DNA of 64,000 bases from Salmonirosea aquatica (GCF_009296315.1 NZ_WHLY01000002.1:3082501-3146500); one strand, 5' to 3'. Shown: positions 48,594 to 58,272, counted from the first letter of the stretch. The notes: generated by a model from the sequence alone, not told the origin. Program-made: numbers and translations.

Positions 48594-49049
48594 ATGAAAC
48601 CAAGACAAATTCCGTGGGGACGTGTGCATCCCATTCATAGACTCCTTGGTAAGATTGGATTGGCCTACTCGCCAATTATAATAGTACTACTCATCGAAAG
48701 TTGCCGCAATAAAGAGGTCGCTCGCCTAACAACGGTATACGGTAAAGTTACCGACCAGGCTGGGCAGCCCGTTGACAGTGTAACCATAGGTATGCAGGGA
48801 TACGAAGGATGGCTCGGAGGTTTGCCAATTGACAAAGTCTATACGAACCAGAAAGGAGAGTACGAGTTGGTGGTTGACGTGCCTTTAAGGTACAGTTATG
48901 CAGGAGTACAGCTGAATTTTGAATACAGGTCGCTCCTTGACAGTTACTATGACTGGCTGATCTACAAAAACGATGTCAAGACAGGGGACTGTTGCATAGT
49001 GACGATGGGAGGAAAGACAAAATACGACTTTACGTTACTGCCAAAATGA
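48594..49049 (+). CDS. Lipoprotein with carboxypeptidase-regulatory-like domain
   Basis: A 151-residue protein with a hydrophobic segment ending L-L-I-E-S-C at about residue 37, a probable lipobox preceded by an unusually long N-terminal region. Then a beta-sandwich of the CarboxypepD_reg type: V-Y-G-K-V-T-D-Q-A-G-Q-P-V-D-S-V-T-I, Y-T-N-Q-K-G-E-Y-E-L-V-V. These domains are common in outer-membrane proteins of Bacteroidota. The AT-rich spacer upstream contains TATATTTA near 48533, a near match to the -7 element. Confidence 0.6.
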   Translation: MKPRQIPWGRVHPIHRLLGKIGLAYSPIIIVLLIESCRNKEVARLTTVYGKVTDQAGQPVDSVTIGMQGYEGWLGGLPIDKVYTNQKGEYELVVDVPLRYSYAGVQLNFEYRSLLDSYYDWLIYKNDVKTGDCCIVTMGGKTKYDFTLLPK

Positions 49050-49145
49050 TTTTCAACTCAAAAAACTTGCAAGAGGATATGGAAAATATTTATGGAAATG
49101 CTTGCAGGACATCTACAAACATTCAGGCACGCTTTTCCGCTATGT

Positions 49146-50594
49146 TCAGGAAGTAGGTTCCTGCGTCCACCGCTCCGCGTCGACAATCGGCCGGGGATAA
49201 TCTTCTCCCAGCATCACCCCATATTCCTGTTGCTCAGCGGGCGTCAGCTGCCATACTTTATGAAGTTTCTCGGCAGGTACCTTAGCCAATTCGGGTAGCC
49301 AGTACCGTACATAATCGCCGTTTTCGTCGTAGCGGGTGGCCTGGAAATAGGGGTTGAAGTAGCGCGTTCCGCGCGGGTCGTTACCTACCCCCGCCACGTA
49401 GTTCCAGTTGCCCCAGTTGCTGCACACGTCATAGTCGATCAGCATACTTTCGAACCAGGAGGCGCCCCAGGTCCAGTCGATACCCAGACCATTGGCGAGG
49501 AAACTGGCCACATTCTGCCGGCCCCGATTGGATAGGTAGCCCGTGGCGGCCAGCTCGCGCATATTGGCATCCACAAAGGGTACCCCCGTATTGCCTGTTT
49601 TCCAGGTTTCGAAAAGTGAGCGGTCGTGGCGCCAGCGTTTGTCTTTATTAAGTTTCAGGCCCGAGGGTTTGAACAGGCGGGTACCCCAGCGCAGCATTAC
49701 GAAGTGGAAGTAGTCGCGCCAGAGTAATTCAAAAATCAGCCAGTAGGTAGAGTCATTGGCAGTACGCTCGATTTCGTAGCGTTTCACTTCTTCATAAATC
49801 TGGCGCGGTGAAATGCAGCCCTGGGCTAGCCAGGCCGCAAACTTGGACGAATAGTCCGCGCCCAGCATGCCGTTGCGGGTTTCTTTGTAAGTGCTGATGG
49901 CGTCACTTTCCCACAAATAGTCGTGCAGACGCCGTTGGCCCGCCGTTTCACCGCCTTTGAAATCCAGAACACTCCGTGCATCAGGTACCTTGATTTCCAC
50001 TTCTGTAAAGCCCAGATCCGTAAAATCAGGGATTTCTCCCGCATCGTACTCAGTGGGTAGGATGACACGCTCCGGGACGGGTGCCGTGGGGCGGACAGGT
50101 GTGTTTTTTTCTATTTGCTTACGAAAATCCGTAAAAATATCCGGTAGTTTGTTGATCCCGAAAGACAAGTCACGCACATGGTATAGCGTGGACATCCAGG
50201 TAAAAACCATGTCGATATTCAACGTTTTGAGCCGTTTGCTCAGTGATGATTCCACATTGGTTTCTTCCTGAGCGATTTCCTTGCTCAGGTGTAGTTCATG
50301 TACGTCGTACTGTTCCGCAATTTCGGCCAGAACGCGCTCGGGCTCGCCTACTCTGACAAGCAGTTCTCCACCCTTTTCGCGTAGCATAGTCCGGAGAACG
50401 GCTACACTTTCCCGGATGAAACGGGTACGGTAAATACCTATTTTGCGGAAGCCCAGCGAGGTTTTTTCAAATACCCGGGGGTCAAAGATAAATACCGGAA
50501 TCACCTCATCGGCTTTCCGGGTAGCATTCAGAAAACCCTCGTTATCGTGTAAGCGCAGGTCGTTGCGAAACCAGTACAGAATGCGATTGGCCAT
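49146..50594 (-). CDS. Cryptochrome/photolyase, DASH type
   Basis: A 482-residue flavoprotein. N-terminal photolyase domain: I-L-Y-W-F-R-N-D-L-R-L-H-D-N-E-G. C-terminal FAD domain: Y-S-S-K-F-A-A-W-L-A-Q-G-C-I-S-P, L-L-W-R-D-Y-F-H-F, N-M-R-E-L-A-A-T-G-Y-L-S-N-R-G-R-Q-N-V-A-S-F and N-W-G-N-W-N-Y-V-A-G-V-G-N-D-P-R. The R-G-R-Q-N-V-A-S and D-Y-D-V-C-S-N-W-G-N-W forms are typical of cryptochrome-DASH, which repairs single-stranded cyclobutane dimers with light. It stands alone, with no carotenoid or light-sensor genes close by. Confidence 0.92.
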   Translation of the reverse strand: MANRILYWFRNDLRLHDNEGFLNATRKADEVIPVFIFDPRVFEKTSLGFRKIGIYRTRFIRESVAVLRTMLREKGGELLVRVGEPERVLAEIAEQYDVHELHLSKEIAQEETNVESSLSKRLKTLNIDMVFTWMSTLYHVRDLSFGINKLPDIFTDFRKQIEKNTPVRPTAPVPERVILPTEYDAGEIPDFTDLGFTEVEIKVPDARSVLDFKGGETAGQRRLHDYLWESDAISTYKETRNGMLGADYSSKFAAWLAQGCISPRQIYEEVKRYEIERTANDSTYWLIFELLWRDYFHFVMLRWGTRLFKPSGLKLNKDKRWRHDRSLFETWKTGNTGVPFVDANMRELAATGYLSNRGRQNVASFLANGLGIDWTWGASWFESMLIDYDVCSNWGNWNYVAGVGNDPRGTRYFNPYFQATRYDENGDYVRYWLPELAKVPAEKLHKVWQLTPAEQQEYGVMLGEDYPRPIVDAERWTQEPTS

Positions 50595-50633
50595 GAAAAA
50601 CTAGTCAGATTGAATAAGAAGCCGCGAAATTAC

Positions 50634-51983
50634 TCATTCCTTGCTGATCCAGCCTTTTACTCCGGTTTTATTTAACTCCACCAGCTCAAAATTACCATGG
50701 GTACCCAACACCGGGAGCGTGGCGGATTCCGCTAGTACTTCATAGACAGCGGCATCGGAGTAGGCTTCATCATAAACCGGCGTTTGGGCCACAACTTTGG
50801 CCTGACGAAGCGAGGTACCTACCTCTCTGACCGCCGAAGCCAACAGGTACCCCTCGGTTTCGGTGGGCGTGCGCACCCGCAGCCATCCGGCCGAACCTCC
50901 CAGCACGCGCACGATTTGGTTTTTGTCCAAAGTCGCCAGGGTAGTAGCCTTGCTATTGGGCGCTACCCTCAGACTCGAGTTTGTGGTGAGCCGCACGGTA
51001 TCGCCGAGTGTTTCAGCACCAGGAAGTTTTTGGTTAGGTTCACCCAGACCGAGGCGAATGAAAGGGAAGGGATTGATAGCCCCGGTGCCGGATTCGTAGA
51101 TGCCGAAATGCAAATGGGTACCCGTAGTGCGGGCATTGCCTGTGTTACCCACAAACCCCAGCGTGTCGCCCAGCTGCACGCGTTTACCCTGGGCTACATT
51201 AAAACTATCCAGATGGGCATAATATAGATTGATTCCGTGCGATTGGTCGGAAAGGAAAATGACATTGCCGCCCAGGTTGTTGGTACCTACCCGCGATACG
51301 TAACCGTCGATGGCAGCTAAGGCTGGGGTACCTCGAGGCGCGAAGATGTCCACGCCTTCATGACTACGCCGGCCGGCATCCCGATTGGCACCCCAAAAGC
51401 TACTGATTTGTTTGCTGTTGCGACCCTGCACCGGAAAGGCGAGCAACGGGTCGCGGGTGATGGAAAGTGTATAGCGGCCACTTCGCAAGAGTTCGGGTTG
51501 AATGCGAATCAGATGCATGCGGCTACGTTTTACTTCCCAGCGCAGCCCGGTGGTATCGGCTTTGGCAGACAGTACCCGCGAAAGCTTCTGGCGGTCGTCC
51601 AGTTCAAAAACGTCTACAAAAACCTTCGTATCTGCGACATCGGGTAGGTCGCGGCCTTGCACCGTTACGCCGATCAACAACACATCGCCGCGCTCGGCCT
51701 GCACCCGGTAGCCCAGGGCAAAAGGCGACTGCGCCGGAAAGTACCCGCTTTCGCGGTAGGGCAGGGTAATGAGCAGCGAATCACGCAGCGAACGCTCGGA
51801 GGCGGCTAGCCACAAACTACCCAAAGCCGTCTTATCGAGGTTAGCGGTTTTCAGCGAATTCGCGTACTGCTCATGGGGCGACGGGGAAGTGAAAATACCC
51901 TGGCCAGGGCCGAATATTTCGCAGGAACTGAGGATGAAGGCGCAAAAAAAAGGTAGAATGTATTTTAAGAACCGTAAATTCAT
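50634..51983 (-). CDS. M23 peptidase lipoprotein with SH3 domain
   Basis: A 449-residue lipoprotein (lipobox L-S-S-C at about residue 21). After a beta-rich N-terminal region of about 180 residues comes an M23 LytM domain: metal ligands in R-S-H-E-G-V-D-I-F and T-H-L-H-F-G. Then an SH3_3-like domain (S-S-L-R-V-A-P-N-S and G-W-L-R-V-R-T) and a second short SH3-like end. It probably cuts peptidoglycan cross-links in the periplasm. Both His ligands and the Asp are present, so it is likely active. Confidence 0.88.
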   Translation of the reverse strand: MNLRFLKYILPFFCAFILSSCEIFGPGQGIFTSPSPHEQYANSLKTANLDKTALGSLWLAASERSLRDSLLITLPYRESGYFPAQSPFALGYRVQAERGDVLLIGVTVQGRDLPDVADTKVFVDVFELDDRQKLSRVLSAKADTTGLRWEVKRSRMHLIRIQPELLRSGRYTLSITRDPLLAFPVQGRNSKQISSFWGANRDAGRRSHEGVDIFAPRGTPALAAIDGYVSRVGTNNLGGNVIFLSDQSHGINLYYAHLDSFNVAQGKRVQLGDTLGFVGNTGNARTTGTHLHFGIYESGTGAINPFPFIRLGLGEPNQKLPGAETLGDTVRLTTNSSLRVAPNSKATTLATLDKNQIVRVLGGSAGWLRVRTPTETEGYLLASAVREVGTSLRQAKVVAQTPVYDEAYSDAAVYEVLAESATLPVLGTHGNFELVELNKTGVKGWISKE

Positions 51984-52076
51984 TTTGAGTGAAGAGTTGG
52001 CTGGTGATGGAAGAATATGTTAGGTCAATGAAAAAATCTGTGCCTTTTGTGAAAAATAGATAAGTGGAAAAGCAAC

Positions 52077-52102
52077 AGCCCCTGCCGTTTCCGACAGGGG
52101 CT
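52077..52102 (-). terminator. Terminator after the PorE-like gene
   Basis: Arms AGCCCCTG (52077-52084) and CAGGGGCT (52095-52102), with T-runs on both sides, 32 bp downstream of the gene end. Confidence 0.8.
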
Positions 52103-52133
52103 GCTTTTTTCCACAAAAAGAATTGCCTCTGAA

Positions 52134-54158
52134 TCAGTAGCTCAACACTGTGAACTCCGTGCGGCGGTTGCGCTGATGTTCTTCTTCGGTTTTGGCATTC
52201 TGGACAATAAGTTGCCGCTCGCCGTAGCCCTTGGCGGTTAGGCGGTCGGCATCGATACCTCTTGAAATCAAATAATTAACCGCCGACTGCGCCCGCTGCT
52301 GCGAGAGTCTATCATTGTAGGCGTCGGTGGCGCGGGCATCCGTGTGCGAAGCAAGCTCGATTTTGATCGTCGGATTATCTTTCAGAATCTGCACCAGTTT
52401 ATCCAACTCCACGGCAGCATCGGAACGGATGTTGTATTTGTCTAGATCGTAGTAAATATTTTCCAGCGTAAAGGTCTTGTTCAATTCCAGATCGTCCAGC
52501 CGCACGGTCACACGGTAGGTCGTATCGGTCAGAACCTTATTCAGGAAAATCGGCGGAATGCTCCGGCCATCCATCGAGAACGGCTCACGTTTGGTGATGT
52601 ACCCTTTCTTTTCTACCAAGAGCACGTAATCCTTGCCTTCTTCCAATTTGTATTTTCCAAAGGTACCCTGATCGCCCGTCGTTAGTTCGGCCAGTTCCAC
52701 ATCCGCGCTATCGGACAGGATACGCACTCGCGCTGAGTCGATGGGAGTAGAGGCAGTGTTATTGGTCAGGACCGTACCTTCCAGGAAATACCGCACTACT
52801 TTGAGCTGCCCCTTGATGTAGTTCGGATTATTGGGATTCATCGGGTTAGTGGGGTCGTTCTGCGCCAGAATCGTCGAGTCAGGTGTTTCTTCTACGGGGT
52901 TCGAGAAGAAATAAATGTCGTCATCACCCTTCCCACCTTCGCGATTAGAAGCAAAAAAACCATTGTCCGTATCTTCAAAGAACACCAGCCCGAAATCGTC
53001 CTGTGGAGTATTGAATGGAATACCCAGATTCTCGATGGATATGACGCCCTGTGAGCGCGTCGCTACGAAAAGATCGAGCTTACCCAGACCGGGATGCCCA
53101 TCGGAAGAGAAGTATAGCTTGTTGTCGGGCGAAACATAGGGGAACATTTCGTCCCCGGCGGTATTGATGTCCTTGCCCATATTCACAGGCTTGCTGAAAC
53201 GCCCTGAGGCATCCATATTGGTCCGGTACAAGTCGATACCTCCGGCACCGCCGGCGCGGTTAGAGGCAAAGTAAATCGTCTTGCCATCGCGCGAGAAAGC
53301 GGGAGAGCCATCCCAGGCCAGCGAATCATTGATGGGTAGGTAGCTGGGCTCGGTCCATTGTCCATTGACCAGCCGGCTGAGGTACAAATCTACATCCAGG
53401 GTACCTTTACGTTTGCCGGTATTGCCACGGGCAAACACCAGTGTTTTGCCATCGGGTGAAAAAGCCGGAGAGCCTTCATTGGCTTCCTCCGCAAAAATGC
53501 TGGAACTGAACAGGGTAGGGCTACCGCTGGCTTCGCTGGGCTGCTCGCCGATTTTTATTTTATAAAGGCCCAGCATGGCCTGTCCGTTGTTTTTATAAAT
53601 CTTCTCCTTCTTGGAAGCCGACATGACCAATTCTCCGTTCAGGACGGCGGGTGAAAACTCGGCTCCTGGTGTGTTAAAGGGTAGGTCGAGCACTGTGACC
53701 TCCGCCTTTTTTTGCTTGATGCGATCGGTGATTTTTAGGGTCTCTACCTCACGGGCGGCCCGCTCTTTCAGCGTTTTGTTGGCTGTTTCGTTCTCGGTAA
53801 ACTGGGCAAACTGCTGCCGGGCCTCATCGTACTGACCGGACGCTTTTAGGGCGTAGGCATACTGGAAGCGCGCGTTGGGATCGGTAGCTCCGGCCTCCAT
53901 CGCCTTTTGGTAGTAAGGAATTGCCTCGCGGTAGCGATTGGACAACCGGTACGACTCGGCGATGAGGTAGTTGGTTTGGGCGGACTCATAATTACCTTCG
54001 GCAGCTTTCTGAAAGTCCTTCAGGGCTAGGTCGTACTCGCCATTCTCAAATTTCTTGACACCATTTTTGTAGGCTTGCATCGTGGGGTTACAGGCTTGCA
54101 AAACAAAGCAGAGTCCCAAAATCAATGCCCCCGCTGCGTGGCGACTTAACGTATTCAT
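52134..54158 (-). CDS. OmpA-family lipoprotein with TPR and PD40 repeats (PorE-like)
   Basis: About 674 residues from ATG 54158; the lipobox is V-L-Q-A-C with C23. Domain order: TPR repeats (about 25-150: Y-D-L-A-L-K-D-F-Q-K-A-A, Y-R-E-A-I-P-Y-Y-Q-K-A-M), a PD40 beta-propeller (E-G-S-P-A-F-S-P-D-G-K-T-L-V-F, Y-F-A-S-N-R-A-G-G, L-Y-F-S-S-D-G-H-P-G), a carboxypeptidase-regulatory-like domain and a C-terminal OmpA domain (A-S-H-T-D-A-R-A, N-D-R-L-S-Q-Q-R-A). This is the layout of PorE of the type IX secretion system, which anchors the PorP barrel to peptidoglycan. Bacteroidota carry many paralogues, so a T9SS role is possible but not shown. No porP-like gene is next to it. Confidence 0.85.
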   Translation of the reverse strand: MNTLSRHAAGALILGLCFVLQACNPTMQAYKNGVKKFENGEYDLALKDFQKAAEGNYESAQTNYLIAESYRLSNRYREAIPYYQKAMEAGATDPNARFQYAYALKASGQYDEARQQFAQFTENETANKTLKERAAREVETLKITDRIKQKKAEVTVLDLPFNTPGAEFSPAVLNGELVMSASKKEKIYKNNGQAMLGLYKIKIGEQPSEASGSPTLFSSSIFAEEANEGSPAFSPDGKTLVFARGNTGKRKGTLDVDLYLSRLVNGQWTEPSYLPINDSLAWDGSPAFSRDGKTIYFASNRAGGAGGIDLYRTNMDASGRFSKPVNMGKDINTAGDEMFPYVSPDNKLYFSSDGHPGLGKLDLFVATRSQGVISIENLGIPFNTPQDDFGLVFFEDTDNGFFASNREGGKGDDDIYFFSNPVEETPDSTILAQNDPTNPMNPNNPNYIKGQLKVVRYFLEGTVLTNNTASTPIDSARVRILSDSADVELAELTTGDQGTFGKYKLEEGKDYVLLVEKKGYITKREPFSMDGRSIPPIFLNKVLTDTTYRVTVRLDDLELNKTFTLENIYYDLDKYNIRSDAAVELDKLVQILKDNPTIKIELASHTDARATDAYNDRLSQQRAQSAVNYLISRGIDADRLTAKGYGERQLIVQNAKTEEEHQRNRRTEFTVLSY

Positions 54159-54352
54159 AGGGATAGGGAAGGAAAAATATTTGCGCAAATGCATAGCTAT
54201 TAAGGAGAATTTGGAATTATCCCGAAGACAATACTACTAAAACAACGTTGGGAAAGAAAATTCTACGATGGACTAACGATATTTTTTATAAAAAATTGAA
54301 AGCCGTAACTGACAATCAGCCGATGGCCGTTTTTACCTGAGGTTTTTATAGA

Positions 54353-54381
54353 AAGCATGCTTCCAAGTCGGAAGCATGCTT
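54353..54381 (-). terminator. Terminator of icd
   Basis: A 12-bp perfect stem (54353-54364 with 54370-54381) and loop AAGTC. The stem itself contains the palindrome GCATGC in each arm. It lies 18 bp downstream of the icd stop. Confidence 0.85.
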
Positions 54382-54398
54382 CGTTTTACACTTTCCCG

Positions 54399-55853
54399 TT
54401 ATTCGCCTGCTCCCAGCGAATAGCCTGGCTTACCGTCGAAGGCATAGAGGTTTTCGGTTTTGATGGTATCGAAACCCTGTTCGTTCAAAAGTGCCAATTG
54501 CTGCCAGATGCTTTTTTTATCAATACTTCCTTCGGTGCCTTCCTGGCCGATGAAACGACACCGCCAGTGATCGGTGCAGAAGGTTTCGGGTACCCCATCG
54601 GGGTATACCTTGACACCCCGGTTGGTGATCATTTTGAGTTGCAGAGGAGAATTCTCCAAACCCGAAATCGCATCACCTAGTTGTTGTGAGGTACCTTCGG
54701 TCCAATCCAGAAAAATATCCACGCCTACCAGAGTTTTTTCTTGACGGGTTTCGGCCCCGGATGTGATGTGAATGGGTTTGGGAGCGGCGGCGTAACTGAT
54801 AGTCTTGAAATGTTCGGGCGTTTGTCCCAGGCGGGCAATAATGGCGTCGGCGAAGCCCTGGGTACCTACCCGTTCCTTACTTACCCCTTCCTGGTAAATA
54901 TCCCCGGTATGAATGCCATCTTCAATGGTTTTGAGCCAGGCGTTGTGCACCTTGGCGGCCACATCGCCCTGCCCGATATGCACCAGCATCATAATAGCCC
55001 CGTTAAGCAGACCCGATGGATTGGCGATGCCGCGCCCGGCGATGTCGGGCGCCGAACCGTGAATGGCCTCGAACATGGCGCACTGCTCGCCGACATTGGC
55101 CGAGCCGCCCATCCCTACCGATCCGGCGATCTGGGCGGCGATGTCGGATATAATGTCGCCATATAGATTCAGTGTCACGATCACGCCAAAGCGCTCCGGC
55201 TCGTCGGCCAGTAGGGCCGATCCAATGTCGATGATCCAGTGTTCTTTTTCAATGTCGGGATATTCTGCCGCTATCTCGTCAAAGACCCGATGGAAAAGCC
55301 CGTCGGTCATTTTCATGATGTTGTCTTTCGAAAGGCACGTGACCTTCCGGCGGTTATAAGCGCGGGCGTACTCGAATGCGTAGCGAATGATTTTCTCGCA
55401 GCCGGGCCGTGAAATCAGCTTCAGGCATTGGTACATCTGGTTGGTTTGCCGGTGCTCGATTCCGGTGTAAAGGTCTTCCTCGTTTTCTCGGATAATCACT
55501 AGGTCCAGCAACGGGTGCTTGGTCTCGACGTAGGGCGAGTAGGCCATGCATGGCCGCACGTTGGCAAACAGCCCCAGTGTAGTGCGGGCTGTGACATTCA
55601 GGCTTTTGTAGCCACCGCCCTGTGGGGTGGTAATGGGGGCTTTGAGGAAAACTTTATTTCGGCGCAATGATTCCCAGTCGCTGGGTTGAATACCGGCCTT
55701 ACTACCACTTTTATATACTTTTTCGCCAATTTCGATTACTTCGGGTTCGATGCGCGCACCGGCAGCAGTGAGGATGCGGAGGGTAGCGTCCATAATTTCA
55801 GGACCGATGCCGTCGCCATACGCGACGGTAATAGGGGTGTTGGTTGATGACAT
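54399..55853 (-). CDS. icd: Isocitrate dehydrogenase
   Basis: A 484-residue decarboxylating dehydrogenase that converts isocitrate to 2-oxoglutarate in the TCA cycle. The N-terminal V-A-Y-G-D-G-I-G-P-E-I is the family start. Substrate-binding motifs: A-R-T-T-L-G-L-F-A-N-V-R-P, R-E-N-E-E-D-L-Y-T-G, K-D-N-I-M-K, and the metal-binding N-L-Y-G-D-I-I-S-D with G-S-A-N-V. Cofactor segment: H-G-S-A-P-D-I-A-G. The extra C-terminal domain of about 140 residues marks the long IDH subtype known from Thermus and many Bacteroidota. NAD or NADP preference is not certain from sequence. Confidence 0.9.
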   Translation of the reverse strand: MSSTNTPITVAYGDGIGPEIMDATLRILTAAGARIEPEVIEIGEKVYKSGSKAGIQPSDWESLRRNKVFLKAPITTPQGGGYKSLNVTARTTLGLFANVRPCMAYSPYVETKHPLLDLVIIRENEEDLYTGIEHRQTNQMYQCLKLISRPGCEKIIRYAFEYARAYNRRKVTCLSKDNIMKMTDGLFHRVFDEIAAEYPDIEKEHWIIDIGSALLADEPERFGVIVTLNLYGDIISDIAAQIAGSVGMGGSANVGEQCAMFEAIHGSAPDIAGRGIANPSGLLNGAIMMLVHIGQGDVAAKVHNAWLKTIEDGIHTGDIYQEGVSKERVGTQGFADAIIARLGQTPEHFKTISYAAAPKPIHITSGAETRQEKTLVGVDIFLDWTEGTSQQLGDAISGLENSPLQLKMITNRGVKVYPDGVPETFCTDHWRCRFIGQEGTEGSIDKKSIWQQLALLNEQGFDTIKTENLYAFDGKPGYSLGAGE

Positions 55854-56070
55854 ACTTTTTGGGGTTCAAAGGAATTGGTTCATGAATAGAAAAAAGATAC
55901 CGGCAAGAGGCGAATAAAATCATTCCAGAGCCGCCATCTGGCCGATAAGCTGATTACTGGCCGGGTACGACAGCGGAATCAAATTTCACAGCCGGTACTA
56001 GCCAGATAAGTACAATACTACAACCATCCGGCGGGATGAGCTCTTTTCGTAAAATAATTGGAAGGTACCT

Positions 56071-56101
56071 TTTGGAAATCATTGCCAGATGCTTACTTTT
56101 G
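56071..56101 (+). promoter_or_regulatory. Promoter of rpsL-rpsG
   Basis: TTTG (56071-56074) and TACTTTTG (56094-56101), separated by 19 nt, are a full match to the Bacteroidota housekeeping promoter. The bases after it, T-T-T-G-C-A-G-T-C-C-G, occur again at the rplC promoter. Confidence 0.85.
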
Positions 56102-56175
56102 CAGTCCGATTTTTTCAAAAATACTGTATTTACAAAAACGAAGGGCTGATTAGCCGTTCAAAATCAAATCGTTAA

Positions 56176-56592
56176 ATGCCTACTATTTCACAGTTAGTCC
56201 GTAAAGGGAGAGAGAAAATGACGTGGAAATCCAAATCTCCGGCTTTGGATTCCTGCCCGCAGCGTCGCGGGGTGTGTACCCGCGTGTACACCACGACGCC
56301 CAAGAAGCCCAATTCGGCGCTTCGTAAGGTAGCCCGGGTGCGCCTGAGCAACCAGAAAGAAGTGAATGCCTACATTCCCGGTGAAGGCCACAACCTGCAG
56401 GAGCACTCGATCGTGCTGATCCGTGGGGGAAGAGTAAAAGATTTACCCGGGGTACGTTATCACATCATTCGGGGAGCTTTGGATACCTCCGGTGTGAATG
56501 GCCGCAAGCAGCGTCGTTCCAAGTACGGTGCCAAGCGTCCCAAGCCAGGTCAGCCAGCTGCTGCACCCGCCAAAGGAGGCAAGAAGAAGTAA
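56176..56592 (+). CDS. rpsL: 30S ribosomal protein S12
   Basis: 138 residues. Core motif [24 protein letters not shown] is near-universal, with the sites where streptomycin-resistance changes occur (P-K-K-P-N-S and G-R-V-K-D-L-P-G) in wild-type form. The C-terminus is a basic tail. First gene of the str block; its own promoter is upstream. Confidence 0.98.
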   Translation: MPTISQLVRKGREKMTWKSKSPALDSCPQRRGVCTRVYTTTPKKPNSALRKVARVRLSNQKEVNAYIPGEGHNLQEHSIVLIRGGRVKDLPGVRYHIIRGALDTSGVNGRKQRRSKYGAKRPKPGQPAAAPAKGGKKK

Positions 56593-56715
56593 CATAGTAA
56601 CGCTCTCGACTTTTTATTAGGAAATATTCTTTGATATAAAAGGGAAGTAATCCGGGCCTATGCGGCGGGATGAATGAGTTGCAAAACGAAACCTCACTTA
56701 AAAATTTTTGAAGTA

Positions 56716-57183
56716 ATGAGAAAGACCAAACCAAAGAAAAGATACATCCTGCCCGACCCGAAATTTCGTGACGTGCAGGTGACCAAGTTCGTCAATAACC
56801 TGATGTACGATGGTAAGAAGAGTACGGCGTTTACGATTTTCTATGATGCCATCGAGCTCGTGGAAAAGAAAACCAGTGAAAACGGCCTGGAATTGTTCCG
56901 GAAGGCATTGAACAACGTAACTCCCGGTGTGGAGGTAAAAAGCCGCCGTGTGGGTGGAGCTACTTTCCAGGTACCAACCGAAGTGCGCCCCGAGCGCAAG
57001 CAGTCGCTGGGTATGAAGTGGTTGATTAGTTATGCCCGCAAGCGCGGTGAGAAAACGATGATGGACCGTCTCGCAGCCGAAATCATTGCGGCTTCCAAAG
57101 GAGAGGGTGCCGCTGTGAAGAAGAAGGACGATACGCACCGTATGGCGGAAGCTAACAAAGCGTTCTCACACTTCCGTTTCTAG
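56716..57183 (+). CDS. rpsG: 30S ribosomal protein S7
   Basis: 155 residues from ATG 56716 (M-R-K-T-K-P-K-K-R). Motifs [21 protein letters not shown] and [11 protein letters not shown]7 nucleates assembly of the 30S head and in many bacteria represses its own operon. Lies 124 bp after rpsL. A strong terminator follows, which in the classic str operon would instead lead directly into fusA. Confidence 0.98.
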   Translation: MRKTKPKKRYILPDPKFRDVQVTKFVNNLMYDGKKSTAFTIFYDAIELVEKKTSENGLELFRKALNNVTPGVEVKSRRVGGATFQVPTEVRPERKQSLGMKWLISYARKRGEKTMMDRLAAEIIAASKGEGAAVKKKDDTHRMAEANKAFSHFRF

Positions 57184-57210
57184 GAAAAGAATTTTTGAAA
57201 AAATACGGAA

Positions 57211-57241
57211 AGCCCGCTTCGATTTGGAGCGGGCTTTTTTT
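57211..57241 (+). terminator. Terminator after rpsG
   Basis: Arms AGCCCGCT (57211-57218) and AGCGGGCT (57228-57235), followed by a T-run. It separates rpsL-rpsG from fusA. Confidence 0.88.
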
Positions 57242-57394
57242 GTTTTTGTAGCCCACAAAAGAATTTATTATTGGTAAAAGGCAACAGGTGATCGGGCAAA
57301 TAGGTAAGAAAAACGAACTGCTCGCTGATTAAATAGGTAAGATTGCTTGGGGAGTTTACCCTAAGTGTCAGATAATTACAAGCTCTATATTACA

Positions 57395-57402
57395 TATATT
57401 TG
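57395..57402 (+). promoter_or_regulatory. -7 promoter element of the lipoprotein-like gene
   Basis: TATATTTG, an exact TAnnTTTG match, 20 nt before the ATG at 57423. Transcription would start just before the coding region, giving a short leader. Confidence 0.5.
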
Positions 57403-57422
57403 GATGAAAAACAGAACCAGCT

Positions 57423-58178
57423 ATGACATTGCTAACCCTTAAAGTCGAAGCAGAGGACGAAATTGCTAAACGAACTAGTTACAGTGCAATTGCCAATTAT
57501 AAAACTGACTGGTTTCTTCTGGACAAAAAAACAGGCCTCACTATTTTGATAAGTGTTTTGTTAAGTAGCTGTACCAATACGGTTGACTCAGGGTACCCTT
57601 ATCTGAGGTTTGATAAAAATGACACAAAAACATTTATCAACTACCAAAAGGGTAGGATTTTAGTATTCAATAGTTCTACTGCGCCAAGCCGGACTTATCA
57701 GGTGCAGGATGTTGTTCAGCAGAAAAGTGAATATACGGTGGGAATGGGCTTCTTTGGTGGTTACGCATCCAAATACTACGAATACGACGAGCGACTGATT
57801 ACGTTCAAAAACCTAGATGGTAAAATCAACGAATGGGTAATCAACTATCAGAAAAGGCCATCTGTTTTGAGTGCTTCTGGTAAGCCCGACTTGTCGTCAC
57901 CTGCCAAACTATCCTCGAAGATGAAAATGTGGGAGTGGAACGAGATTGGCCCCGTTTATCCCATAGACCTGAATGATAAGACTGAACTCGTAACCTTACA
58001 AATCGGCAATCAGCAGGTTCGGAATGTTCAGAAAATATCGAGCGGACGCTTGACAGGTAATAAAACAAACGTATCCTACCGGTTCGACTGGGATGTCAAT
58101 GTACTCTATTTTAGCGCTGAATTGGGTATTATTGGGTTTGGTGATATAAATGGTAATGTTTGGTTACTGGAGAAATGA
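57423..58178 (+). CDS. Lipoprotein-like protein inserted in the str operon
   Basis: A 251-residue frame. An ordinary lipoprotein signal (K-K-T-G-L-T-I-L-I-S-V-L-L-S-S-C) lies internally at residues 35-50 with Cys50, preceded by 34 extra residues (M-T-L-L-T-L-K-V-E-A-E-D-E...). No start codon is present just before the signal, so either the N-terminus is a fusion/extension or an original ATG has been lost. The mature part is beta-rich and has no family I recognise. AT-rich and unlike the ribosomal genes around it. It sits between rpsG and fusA with its own promoter, an unusual place for such a gene. Confidence 0.6.
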   Translation: MTLLTLKVEAEDEIAKRTSYSAIANYKTDWFLLDKKTGLTILISVLLSSCTNTVDSGYPYLRFDKNDTKTFINYQKGRILVFNSSTAPSRTYQVQDVVQQKSEYTVGMGFFGGYASKYYEYDERLITFKNLDGKINEWVINYQKRPSVLSASGKPDLSSPAKLSSKMKMWEWNEIGPVYPIDLNDKTELVTLQIGNQQVRNVQKISSGRLTGNKTNVSYRFDWDVNVLYFSAELGIIGFGDINGNVWLLEK

Positions 58179-58272
58179 TTGGATAACTCTTGCTGCTACG
58201 GAAAATTAATTCCAGGAACGTATGCCCACTTTGTCAGGAAAAGGGATTTTACAAAAAAATAAAAACAGTGTA

